DNA of 64,000 nucleotides, from positions 1 to 64,000 of the forward strand of contig CAWDDF010000004.1 in assembly GCA_963801035.1 (NCBI GenBank), written 5' to 3'. Every line of letters begins with the position of its first letter. The stretch's first letter is position 1. Position numbers and translations under genes: made by a program. The DNA comes from JACCZX01 sp963801035 (GTDB taxonomy: Bacteria > Pseudomonadota > Gammaproteobacteria > Burkholderiales > Burkholderiaceae_F). The notes under the pieces are model-generated. The model saw only the letters and a program-made list of their open reading frames with translations, was not told where the DNA came from and searched no databases. Shown piece by piece: positions 16,739-25,331 of this stretch.

Positions 16739-16784
16739 ATTGTTGCAGTGCCAAAACGCTCAGTGGCGGTGCAAATAATGACGG

Positions 16785-16814
16785 TGCACAGCGCCCGTGC
16801 ACTGTGGCAGTGCT
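16785..16814 (-). promoter_or_regulatory. Two overlapping NtrC-type binding sites
   Basis: TGCAC-N7-GTGCA at 16785-16801 matches the dyad of the NtrC consensus perfectly, and TGCAC-N7-GTGCT at 16798-16814 overlaps it with one mismatch. They lie 50-90 bases upstream of the -24/-12 element, the usual place for enhancer sites, and between torF and the divergent ubiK. Confidence 0.6.
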
Positions 16815-16873
16815 TGCATGCACGTGCGTAGGGCGCGCGTACACGCTTAGCGGCGATACGCTAAATTCGCATC

Positions 16874-17113
16874 ATGGATAAGGTTTCGTTTCTTGATGAG
16901 CTTCAGGACCGGCTGGCTGCGCTGATGCGCAACACACCCGCCGCCGATATGCAGAAGAACGTGAAGGCGCTGTTAACGCAGCAGTTCGCGCGACTCGAGC
17001 TTGTGACACGCGAGGAGTTCGACACTCAAACCAAAGTGCTCGCAAAGACGCGCGCCAAGCTCGAGAGCCTGGAGCGCCGACTGACAGAAATCGAGAACAA
17101 GACCGCGCGTTAG
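16874..17113 (+). CDS. ubiK: Ubiquinone biosynthesis accessory factor UbiK (BMFP family)
   Basis: A 79-residue protein that is almost all helix: an amphipathic N-terminus (FLDELQDRLAALMRNTPAAD) and a C-terminal coiled coil (LAKTRAKLESLERRLTEIE). This is the BMFP/YqiC family; in enterobacteria the protein helps aerobic ubiquinone synthesis by working with UbiJ. It is transcribed divergently from the ammonium operon. Confidence 0.9.
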   Translation: MDKVSFLDELQDRLAALMRNTPAADMQKNVKALLTQQFARLELVTREEFDTQTKVLAKTRAKLESLERRLTEIENKTAR

Positions 17114-17131
17114 ATCAGCGCGAGAAGTGCG

Positions 17132-18070
17132 TTACGCCGGCGATGGTTCCGCTGCGGAACGCTTACGCGCGATCGCAATGATTTTCGCAGCGGTCGGCAA
17201 CTGCAACTCGGACAACTCCGCTTCCATCGCCGAGCGATCGATCAATCGCACATGGCGGCGCTTCGCAACTTCCTTCGCGCCGCTTTCGTATCCCGCTTCG
17301 GCAATTACCGCGACGCGCATCATCCCAATTTCGCGCGCCTGTTCGATCAATGCGGTGATGCGATCCACCGAGACGTGATCGTTCTGCACAACGAATGCAT
17401 ATGCGCGCGTGGCATCCTCGCGATGGCGCAACACGAGCTCGATCGGCCACACGGCGGGCGACGCGGGCGAGCCGCGATACCCGCGCGATTCATACCAGGC
17501 AAGCACGAGCTCGCGCAGCGGCACGTTCGGTGAAATCGCATCAGGCTTGAGCCTGGCGCGCGGTTCGCTTGTGCGCGGGGCCGGTTTGGGGTCGCCACGC
17601 GGGCGCGTGTGCGGCGGCGGTTCGTGCACCATGATCTGCGAAATCAGATCCTCGATGGGGTCCATTCCTTCTGCAGCGAGTTCGGCCGGTGTCGCGCGGC
17701 GTGTTTCATCATGCGCGCCATTCGACTTTGATTTGCTGCGTGATTTGGAATAACGCTTATCGAAATCCAGCGGGGGCAAGTCGCGCGGTTTGTCCTTGGA
17801 TGCGGCACGCGCTGCCGCATGCCGTGCCGCTGAGGCCGCCTTTTCGGCCGGATCATCCTCGAGCAACCGTCCCATGATCTTCGGCTTGACCGGCTCGTCG
17901 GATTCGATTGCGTGCTCGTCGTCGAGTTGGCCGCCGGCGAGCATCAGTGCCATCGCGCTTTGCTCACGCTTCGCCGATTGTTCGCGTATCGCACGCGCAC
18001 GACGCTGCGCCCAGATATACAGCCCGGTAATCGTGCCGAAAATCGCGACGCAAAGAAGAAAAGTTGTCAC
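17132..18070 (-). CDS. Membrane-anchored protein with a C-terminal nuclease-like (Mrr/restriction endonuclease-like) domain
   Basis: About 312 residues from a GTG at 18070. One membrane helix at the very N-terminus (TTFLLCVAIFGTITGLYIWA) is followed by a charged Arg/Lys/Ala-rich linker of about 150 residues. The last 120 residues form an alpha/beta domain with WYESRGYRGS, PVWPIELVLRHR-like and YAFVVQNDHVS strands, resembling the restriction-endonuclease-like fold. A clear D-ExK catalytic set is not visible, so activity is doubtful. The frame is open to 18145, but the helix starts right at the GTG. Not a known named protein. Confidence 0.6.
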   Translation of the reverse strand: MTTFLLCVAIFGTITGLYIWAQRRARAIREQSAKREQSAMALMLAGGQLDDEHAIESDEPVKPKIMGRLLEDDPAEKAASAARHAAARAASKDKPRDLPPLDFDKRYSKSRSKSKSNGAHDETRRATPAELAAEGMDPIEDLISQIMVHEPPPHTRPRGDPKPAPRTSEPRARLKPDAISPNVPLRELVLAWYESRGYRGSPASPAVWPIELVLRHREDATRAYAFVVQNDHVSVDRITALIEQAREIGMMRVAVIAEAGYESGAKEVAKRRHVRLIDRSAMEAELSELQLPTAAKIIAIARKRSAAEPSPA

Positions 18071-18354
18071 CAGATACGCTTGCTCTGTGCAGCAGAGAGA
18101 TCGATAAAAGCCGTGACTGTATCGTGCCACGGCGGCGCGGGCCACCCCTTACGAATATCAGGCCAAACGGGTCATTTTTCCTTCGTCCGATCAGTCTGTG
18201 GCACACCCAAAAAGAGGGATACGCGCGGCGGCTCGGCACTCCTCCAATCGCGTAAACGGTATAGGCCGCCGCAGGTTCTGGCACGCGAATCGCGTACGCG
18301 CCATAGAATCGCGCGCCATGCTCGATCCAGGCCCGCTCGAATGAACCCGTTGCG

Positions 18355-19914
18355 ATGACGCTCGCCGTTGTTCGCAGCCGAGGTTTATCCGGAATGTCGG
18401 CGCCCGAAGTAACTGTCGAAGTCCATTTGGCGAACGGCTTGCCTGCATTCACGCTGGTCGGGCTGCCGGATACCGAAGTGCGTGAGGCTCGCGAGCGCGT
18501 ACGAGCCGCACTGCAGAACAGCCGCTTTGACTTTCCAATGCGGCGTATCACCGTAAATCTCGCACCGGCCGATCTGCCGAAGGAGTCAGGCCGCTTCGAT
18601 TTGCCGATCGCACTCGGCATCCTCGCTGCGACGGGACAGTTGCCGGCGCGTGTACTTGATCGTTACGAGTTTGCCGGTGAGCTGTCGTTGTCGGGCGAGT
18701 TGCGTGAAGTGCGTGGCACGCTGGCGATGGCATATGCCGTCACGTTGGCCAGCGCGGCTGCCGCTGGCGAGCGGCGTGGAACGGACAAGCCGCCACTGCG
18801 TGGCTTTATCGTGCCGGCAGAGAGCGCCGATGAAGCGGCGCTTGTTGGTCAGGTGCCGATTTATCCGGCCAAGACGCTGCTGCAGGTCGTCGAGCATCTG
18901 CGTTCCGACGCGGGCGAGGCCGACGCACGCCGCATCGAAGTTCATCAGGCGATGGTGCGCCTGACACCTCCCACGTACCCCGATATGTTCGACGTCAAAG
19001 GCCAGCTCGCTGCTCGGCGCGCACTCGAGATCGCCGCGGCTGGCGGTCATAGTGCGCTGCTGGTGGGGCCACCTGGCACCGGCAAGACGATGCTCGCGCA
19101 GCGTTTTGCCGGAATCTTGCCGCCGATGACAACCGACGAAGCGCTCGAATCGGCAGCGGTGCTATCGCTTGCGGGTCAATTTGCAACGCAGCGCTGGGCA
19201 ACGCGCATCTACCGCTCGCCGCATCACACCGCGAGCGCTGTCGCTTTGGTGGGCGGCGGCAACCCACCGATGCCCGGCGAGATTTCGCTGGCACACCATG
19301 GCGTGCTTTTCCTGGACGAACTGCCGGAGTTCGAGCGACGCGTGCTCGAAGCGCTGCGGCAGCCGCTCGAGTCCGGGCGCATTACGGTGTCGCGTGCGGC
19401 GCGGCAGGTCGAATATCCCGCCAAGTTTCAATTGATCGCGGCGATGAACCCCTGCCCTTGCGGCTACTTCGGGCACCGAACCATCGAGTGTCGATGCACC
19501 CCGGATCTGGTGGCGCGTTACCAGGACCGCATCTCAGGCCCCTTGCTCGATCGCATCGATATGCGTGTCGAGGTATCTTCGTTCTCCGAGGAAGAACTGA
19601 CCAGGATGGGAGACGGTGAGCCGACGCGTTTCGTTGCGGAGCGCGTGCGCAAGGCCTACCACCAGGCGCTCGCGCGTCAGGGCAAACTAAACGATCACTT
19701 GCAGCCGGCAGAGATCGACGAACTCTGCGGCATAACCGGCGCCGTCAAGCAGCTGCTGCATGCGGCTGCAGTTCGCCTCGGTTGGTCCATGCGCGCATAT
19801 CACCGCGTGCTGAAAGTGTCGCGCACGATCGCGGATCTCGCCGGCGCGACCGAGCTTGCCACCCAGCATGTTGCAGAAGCGATTCAGTATCGACGGTCGC
19901 TGCGCGAAGTTTGA
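18355..19914 (+). CDS. comM: YifB family Mg-chelatase-like AAA+ ATPase (ComM)
   Basis: A 519-residue protein of normal length. The N-terminal ChlI-like domain shows FTLVGLPDTEVREARERVRA and NLAPADLPKEGRF-like sequence; Walker A is VGPPGTGKTM near residue 240, Walker B is LFLDELPEF, and NPCPCGYFGH is the characteristic cysteine motif. ComM is a hexameric helicase that helps branch migration during natural transformation. It stands alone, with about 200 bases of non-coding sequence upstream. Confidence 0.93.
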   Translation: MTLAVVRSRGLSGMSAPEVTVEVHLANGLPAFTLVGLPDTEVREARERVRAALQNSRFDFPMRRITVNLAPADLPKESGRFDLPIALGILAATGQLPARVLDRYEFAGELSLSGELREVRGTLAMAYAVTLASAAAAGERRGTDKPPLRGFIVPAESADEAALVGQVPIYPAKTLLQVVEHLRSDAGEADARRIEVHQAMVRLTPPTYPDMFDVKGQLAARRALEIAAAGGHSALLVGPPGTGKTMLAQRFAGILPPMTTDEALESAAVLSLAGQFATQRWATRIYRSPHHTASAVALVGGGNPPMPGEISLAHHGVLFLDELPEFERRVLEALRQPLESGRITVSRAARQVEYPAKFQLIAAMNPCPCGYFGHRTIECRCTPDLVARYQDRISGPLLDRIDMRVEVSSFSEEELTRMGDGEPTRFVAERVRKAYHQALARQGKLNDHLQPAEIDELCGITGAVKQLLHAAAVRLGWSMRAYHRVLKVSRTIADLAGATELATQHVAEAIQYRRSLREV

Positions 19915-20024
19915 CGAATTCGAGAGGTTCAGGGCTGCGCATCCAGATGCAACACTCGCGTGATCCAAGCTCGTCCCTCGTCGTTGTGTAAAGCAAGCGA
20001 CTGGGTTGTTACGTGTTTCACCAA

Positions 20025-20390
20025 CTACTGCGCGATCTTCCACCCGTCCTTGGTGTGGCACACATTCCAGGTACTGGCGCCGCGCTCGCCGCCGGCGGAC
20101 GTCGTGAACTCCGCTGAGCGGCAACGCATGCCGTCCTTCGTGAAGGTCTTGACCGGTTTGATAGTTCCAGAGGCTTTGGTTGTCGGATTACTCCACGTCT
20201 GCGTTTGACCATCCGCGCCGCTGTCGAGCGTCTTCATGATTTGTGCACGCGCAATGTCGATGTCCTCCTTTTTCAGATGCGCCAGCGGCCCTCGCCCAAG
20301 AAAGAGTTCGTTAATGGCAAAGACATGGGTCGAAAAAGAGACGGCGATCAACGCCGCACTGACTTTCAAGATGACGTTTCGATAGGTCAT
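20025..20390 (-). CDS. Exported surface-antigen-like small protein
   Basis: About 121 residues with a signal peptide (VSAALIAVSFSTHVFA). The mature part contains GADGQTQTWSNPTTKASGTIKP and ends in CRSAEFTTSAGGERGASTWNVC, similar to the outer-membrane surface antigen family with a 17-kDa-antigen-like end. A cysteine pair may form a disulfide. Earlier in-frame ATGs at 20417 and 20405 exist; 20390 puts the signal peptide at the start. Function unknown. Confidence 0.7.
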   Translation of the reverse strand: MTYRNVILKVSAALIAVSFSTHVFAINELFLGRGPLAHLKKEDIDIARAQIMKTLDSGADGQTQTWSNPTTKASGTIKPVKTFTKDGMRCRSAEFTTSAGGERGASTWNVCHTKDGWKIAQ

Positions 20391-20437
20391 TGGCATTCCT
20401 CGCATGGTTTGAACCAAGGTTAAAGAGCGTACGCGCT

Positions 20438-20601
20438 AGTGGGCTGTAACAGCCGATTCGGAAGGGAAAGGCGCGTCCGGGCGCGCCGAGTGCGCGAAGC
20501 GAGCCGCGTCGAATAGCCGTCGCATATTCGCAAGGCGAGCGACAAAGCAATCGGCCGCCCTGACGCGCAAGGCACTTTCGAATTGGCTGTTACAGGCCAC
20601 T
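20438..20601. repeat. Inverted repeat with 23-bp arms
   Basis: Arms 20438-20460 (AGTGGGCTGTAACAGCCGAT...) and 20579-20601 are complementary except at two positions, with a 118-base GC-rich loop rich in small GCGCGC palindromes. It fills the gap between two genes and the right arm touches the last bases of the patatin/Omp85 gene. No coding sequence is visible in the loop. Confidence 0.75.
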
Positions 20602-22874
20602 AGGGCCGGCCCAGATAAAGATAGACCGCCTTGTTATCACTGTTGGCATAACCGAAGCCGAGGTACAGCGGACCGAGCGGCGAATCGATACCCATGAAGA
20701 CGGAGCCGGCATACACGTTCAGATCGCCGGATACGGCTTGGCCGCGCCAGATCGGAATCGCGGGGTTCAAGCGCGCGCCCTCAAGGGAAACACCCACGTG
20801 TACATCCTGAACAACCGGGAGATTCGCCACTTGGCTGCGATAGATCAGCCGGCCGAACACGAAGCGATCAGCACGCAGCTGCGCGCGCGAAAGCCCGGAC
20901 AGGTTAAGGAATCCGCCGAGCTCGAACTGGTCGTAGACCGGCACCGGATTACTGCCGATGCGGTTGCCGCCGGCGATCAGCCCTTCAACCGTGTGACGGC
21001 CGATCGTGACCGGTGCGCTGAGTACCGCATTCCAGCGCGTATACGTTTCCTCGGCACCGAGCAGAGCGGAGGATTCGTACACGCTGGCGCGCGCGTAGTA
21101 GCCGCGGCGCGGGAAGTTAATGCTGTCCAGTCGGTCCAGGGTTGCAGAAAACGTGAACGCACCCTCGTCGAGGCTACCGCTGGGCGGGAACGAGACAGGT
21201 TGTCGCATCGCCAGGAACTATGACCACCCCACCGCTACGAAGGTCAAGCGTTCGGCGGCCAACCAGCGCACCGACGCGCGCTTCGCCGTGCTGCAAAAAG
21301 TTCGCCCCCAGATCGATACCAACAATCGCGATCTCTTGACCGTACTCGGCGATCCGCAGATCGTCCGCGTACAAATCAAATCGATCGATCGTGTACCGAA
21401 GCTTGGGTGAAACGAAAAAATACTGCTGCGTTGACAGCGGTTGATACAGCTCGGTCTGCACTAACACATCGCGACCCAGGATCAAGTCATTGCGCCACTC
21501 GCCACCGAATGAATTGAGCCATTTCATGCGATGCGACGCGAGCACATTGAAATCAGACTGCCTCCCAAGCGCGGCTTCGAGCTCGAGTCCGAATCTCACG
21601 TAGTTGCGATGTGGCTTTTCCTTGACCTGCACGACCAGCGTTCGTTTGCCGTCGGTTTCGTCCAGCGCGTAATTGACGGTCTCGAAGTCGCCACGGCCGA
21701 AGATGCGGCGCATGTCGAGATCGATCGTTTCGGAATCAAGCGGCTGGCCGACACGCGTCTGCATCGCCTGCAGAACGACAGTCTCATTGACCCCAAATGT
21801 GCCTTCGACCCGGATCGCATCGATGGTCTGCGCTTGAGCGACCGCCGGCACGACCTGCTTTGCACGCACCGCCGCATACTGTGCGGCGGGAAGTGATAAC
21901 GCACGCAGGCGATCGGAGACCTTGCGCGCCGCGGCTTCGCCGATCGGCACCGTCTTCACGAGGTTGTCGAAGTCCGCTGCCGAATAGTCGCCAAGCTCCG
22001 GCAGGATCAAAATGTCGCGCGGCGTCAGTTCAGCCAGAGAACGACCGACGTTCTGCTCGGTCAGAATGTTCAGCATCTGCACCGACACAGTCAGCGCCGA
22101 TGTGATCTGCTCGGGCTTCAGCAGCGGCGTGCCCAGGTTGACCGCGATGATGACTTCGGCGCCCATCGAGCGCGCGATGTCGATCGGCAGATTGCGCACC
22201 AGGCCACCATCGACCAGCTGGCGGCGCCCCATTTCAACGGGAGCCACTGCCCCGGGTACCGACATCGACGCACGGATCGCCTGTACGACGCTGCCTTCTT
22301 TCAGCACCACCATCTCACCGGTGCCGATGTCGGTGGCGATCGCGCGAAACGGAATCGGCAGCTCATCAAAGCTGCGCGCACTGGTTACCTGCACCAGCCG
22401 TCGCAACTCGCCTTCAAGCGCAACGCCGGTCACCAGTCCTTTCGGAAGCAGAACGCCATCCGTCGTCACGGCGAGCTCTGGCACGAAGTACGGCCGTAGG
22501 TCGTCGTCCTTGCGCCTCATCGTCTGGTCTTGCCGCGGCGGGTTATCGGTGAACAGCCGGTCGGTGGTGATCGTCTTGATCACCTTTTCCATTTCTTCCA
22601 CCGAAAGGCCGGTCGCATACGCAGCGCCGACGATCGAGCCCATGCTGGTGCCGACGATCAGATCGATCGGCACCTGCAGCTCTTCGAGAACTTTCAGAAC
22701 TCCGATATGAGCAGCGCCGCGCGCGCCACCACCGGACAGGACGAGACCGATCTTCGGCCGCTGCACATCAGCAGCGCGCGCAGTTGCAGAGCTCGGCGCT
22801 TGCTGCGCGGCTGCAGTCGCCGCGAAGCCGAGAGTGAAAATCAAGCAGGCTAGTGTCAGCTGTTTCGTCTGCAT
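20600..22874 (-). pseudogene. Patatin-like phospholipase fused to an Omp85 beta barrel (PlpD type), one frameshift
   Basis: Together about 755 residues, the usual length of PlpD-like type Vd autotransporters. The N-terminus has a signal peptide; then the patatin domain shows LVLSGGGARGAAHIGVLKV (oxyanion glycines), GTSMG with the nucleophile Ser, and VDGGLVRNLPID with the catalytic Asp. A POTRA-like segment and an Omp85 barrel follow. The frame from 22874 stops at 21174, while the barrel continues from 21208 to 20600 in another frame (FDEG-like region, DSINFPRRGYY, ending YLYLGRP). The break is near 21200. Either a sequencing indel or a recent loss. Confidence 0.82.
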
Positions 22875-22940
22875 AACGAGAGAGCCGACGAAATGTCGGC
22901 CAAGAACCTAGCCTTCGCTCTTTGAGGCGGCGATGCTCAG

Positions 22941-23390
22941 CTACAGCCCAACGTTACCTCGTGTCGGTCCGTTGGCGCTTGACGTGTTCCCGCGGTGGCT
23001 GACCGCACGCTTCACAGGGAATTCGATGCCGGCATCCGGCTCAACTCGATCCCAGGCGTACTGACACATACGCGTAGCGAGGATATCGAGAACGAGGGGG
23101 CCGGCCCAAGTCCACTCTTCAGCACGACCGTTTTCACCCCACCGCGTAAGGCCGTCGCCGTGCGTGTAGCAACCCGTCGTGTATTGACGAGCTCGATTCG
23201 CTGGCCGGCCAGCTTCATCGCGCTTCTCGACCAGCGCACTCACGAGTCGGTCGCGATTTTGCAGAGCATCTCCCACGTTGATCGTCTCGACGTATATCAG
23301 CCACTTTGCTCCGTCCGACGCCTTTGCAACCAAAGTCTGTGCATGCGATAGGGTCGGCAAGAGAAAAAGAGCGAGCAGAAAACGTTTCAT
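22941..23390 (-). CDS. Secreted protein of unknown function
   Basis: About 149 residues with a clear signal peptide (MKRFLLALFLLPTLSHAQ). The mature part has a surface-adhesin-E-like beginning (WLIYVETINVG) and several cysteines. An in-frame ATG five codons upstream is possible. No recognised family. Confidence 0.6.
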   Translation of the reverse strand: MKRFLLALFLLPTLSHAQTLVAKASDGAKWLIYVETINVGDALQNRDRLVSALVEKRDEAGRPANRARQYTTGCYTHGDGLTRWGENGRAEEWTWAGPLVLDILATRMCQYAWDRVEPDAGIEFPVKRAVSHRGNTSSANGPTRGNVGL

Positions 23391-23468
23391 AGAACCCTCC
23401 ACCATCGCGCGACGCCAGCTAAGTGCGTCGCGTCCATCCCTCCCAGGATGTCAATACAACCGTGCTCT

Positions 23469-23669
23469 CTAGTTCGGACGGGCCAGGATCCGTTTCTGCA
23501 GGCTATCGTATTCGGCCTGATTGATCGCTCCCTCATTGAGCGCGCGCTGCAGATCGGTCAGCTCCTGCCCCTTCGATATCGTTGTTGTTCCTTGTACCGT
23601 GACGTATTGATCGGTTCCACACCCCGCGATGAACGCGGTCGCTACCGCGGCAGCCATCCAGTTTTTCAT
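23469..23669 (-). CDS. Small SHOCT-domain lipoprotein
   Basis: A 66-residue protein with a lipobox (AFIAGCGTD, Cys17) and a C-terminal SHOCT motif, LQRALNEGAINQAEYDSLQKRIL. SHOCT domains are short helical oligomerisation modules. It is a paralogue of the next gene, 24 bases away. Confidence 0.78.
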   Translation of the reverse strand: MKNWMAAAVATAFIAGCGTDQYVTVQGTTTISKGQELTDLQRALNEGAINQAEYDSLQKRILARPN

Positions 23670-23693
23670 CTGATCCCTTTCAGTAAGCGGACA

Positions 23694-23891
23694 TCAACGC
23701 ACGTTGTCGATCAGCTCTTTGCGGTGACGCTGATAGTCGTTCTCACTCAGCGCTCCGGTATTGCGTGCTTTCTTAAGGTCGATCAGCTGCTGCCCCACCG
23801 ATACGCTGACCGTTGGTGCCACCACCTCGGTTGAACTACAGGCCGATAGCATTGCTACCGCCATCAACGCCGCCACCGTGAACCTCGACAT
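23694..23891 (-). CDS. Small SHOCT-domain lipoprotein, paralogue
   Basis: A 65-residue protein with a lipobox (AMLSACSST, Cys18) and the C-terminal SHOCT motif LKKARNTGALSENDYQRHRKEL. It repeats the design of the gene downstream, including a V-x-V-x-x-GQ(E/Q)L linker, and the two look like a tandem duplication. Confidence 0.78.
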   Translation of the reverse strand: MSRFTVAALMAVAMLSACSSTEVVAPTVSVSVGQQLIDLKKARNTGALSENDYQRHRKELIDNVR

Positions 23892-24028
23892 CGCTATCTC
23901 CCCTTCGACTGAAGTCCTAGAACCGCAAAATTGCCCACAGGCGAGCTGCCTAGGGTAGTTTTGTGTGAAGCAGTGCTCACCGACTGATCACGTCATTCGA
24001 GCGGCTCACGACATGCCAATTTGAGCCA

Positions 24029-24077
24029 GAATCATCGGGCGGATTGATCCTCGGCGCTTCACCTTTCGCGACACACC
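24029..24077 (+). repeat. Dispersed repeat, copy A
   Basis: GAATCATCGGGCGGATTGAT, then GGCGCTTCACCTTTCGCGACAC. Leftmost copy of the dispersed family also at 43662, 45412, 51529, 55491 and 57944. It lies just upstream of the DUF4105 gene. Confidence 0.75.
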
Positions 24078-24091
24078 CCGTTCAACCCAAG

Positions 24092-25135
24092 ATGAGAGTC
24101 GCAAAACCGCGGTTACCAACGGACGCACCCAACCGATTGACGCATCGCGTCGGCCGGTCGGTTCTTGCGGCAATTCGAGCGCTTATCTTGGTCATGCTTG
24201 TCGGCTGGGCTACGCTGGCCATCTATTATTCGAGCTTGCCATCGCCGTGGCTGCGACTCGTGCTCGCGGCCGCATTCCTGAGCTTTAGCGTTTGGGCCTT
24301 ATGGTTGACCAAGAGGCCATACATGTCCTGGGCGTTCATGGGAGTGTTTGTCGTGGTGGCCGTGAGCTGGACTTTCATCGAGCCTTCGCACGATCGCCCG
24401 TGGCGACCGGATGTGGCGGTGATGCCGCGGGCGATCATCGACGGAGATCGCGTGCGCTTCACGGGGTTCCGCAATTTCGACTACCGCAGCCGGGACGACT
24501 TCACAGCGCGATACGAGGAACGCGAGGTGCAGCTCTCGCATCTGACCGGAGTGGATTTCTTCATCTCCTATTGGAAAATCGGTCCGGTTGCGCACACCTT
24601 CGTGAGTTTCATCTTCGACAATGCTCCGCCGGTCACCATTTCGATCGAAATTAGACCGGAAGTGGGAGAGAGCTTCGATCTACTTCCCTCAATGTTCAAG
24701 CAATTCGAGCTGATCTATGTCGTGGGAGATGAGCGAGACATCGTGCGCGTTCGCACCAACTATCGGGACGAAGACGTGCTTTTGTACCGCATTGACGTGG
24801 CGCCTGCCGATGCGCGCCGACTCTTCGAGGTTTATTTGCAGCGGGTCAATCAGCTCGCCGATCAGCCCGAGTTCTACCATCTACTGAGTAACAGCTGCAC
24901 GATCAACATCATTCGTTACGCGAATGCCGCGGGCCGCGTCGGTGGTTACGATATCCGCCACTCGCTCAATGGGTTGATCGACGGGTATCTCTACGCGTCG
25001 GGCGGGATCAAGTCGACATTGCCTCTTGACGAGCTGCGGCAGCGCTCCTGGATCAACGACGACGCGCAGGCCGCAGGCAACGCGGAAGACTTCTCGCAGC
25101 GGATTCGCGCGTCTCTGCCTACCGTCCGGCCGTGA
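24092..25135 (+). CDS. DUF4105 domain membrane protein
   Basis: About 347 residues. Two or three membrane helices (about residues 25-100) are followed by a periplasmic domain containing FTGFRNFDYRSRDDFTARYEER, SYWKIGPVAHTFVSF and FYHLLSNSCTINIIRYAN. The conserved His, the cysteine in SNSCT and surrounding residues mark the DUF4105 family, which resembles NlpC/P60-like peptidases. The frame opens at 24044, but that part is the dispersed repeat; the ATG at 24092 is preferred. Role unknown, likely envelope-related. Confidence 0.82.
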   Translation: MRVAKPRLPTDAPNRLTHRVGRSVLAAIRALILVMLVGWATLAIYYSSLPSPWLRLVLAAAFLSFSVWALWLTKRPYMSWAFMGVFVVVAVSWTFIEPSHDRPWRPDVAVMPRAIIDGDRVRFTGFRNFDYRSRDDFTARYEEREVQLSHLTGVDFFISYWKIGPVAHTFVSFIFDNAPPVTISIEIRPEVGESFDLLPSMFKQFELIYVVGDERDIVRVRTNYRDEDVLLYRIDVAPADARRLFEVYLQRVNQLADQPEFYHLLSNSCTINIIRYANAAGRVGGYDIRHSLNGLIDGYLYASGGIKSTLPLDELRQRSWINDDAQAAGNAEDFSQRIRASLPTVRP

Positions 25136-25331
25136 CGCTACAACTGCACAGCAGGGCAAAGAACATCTATTGCGATATCAGTCTGATCACTGGTTGATAC
25201 GCTCCTTCGCTCGCTAACCGGTTCTACTGTCATCGGCACGCGATAGTCAGCAAGCTGTGACCGGGAGTATTCTGCGGTCAAAGAATCCGATCTACGACAG
25301 CAGCATCGGGCGCCGCCAGGGGAGAATGTGA

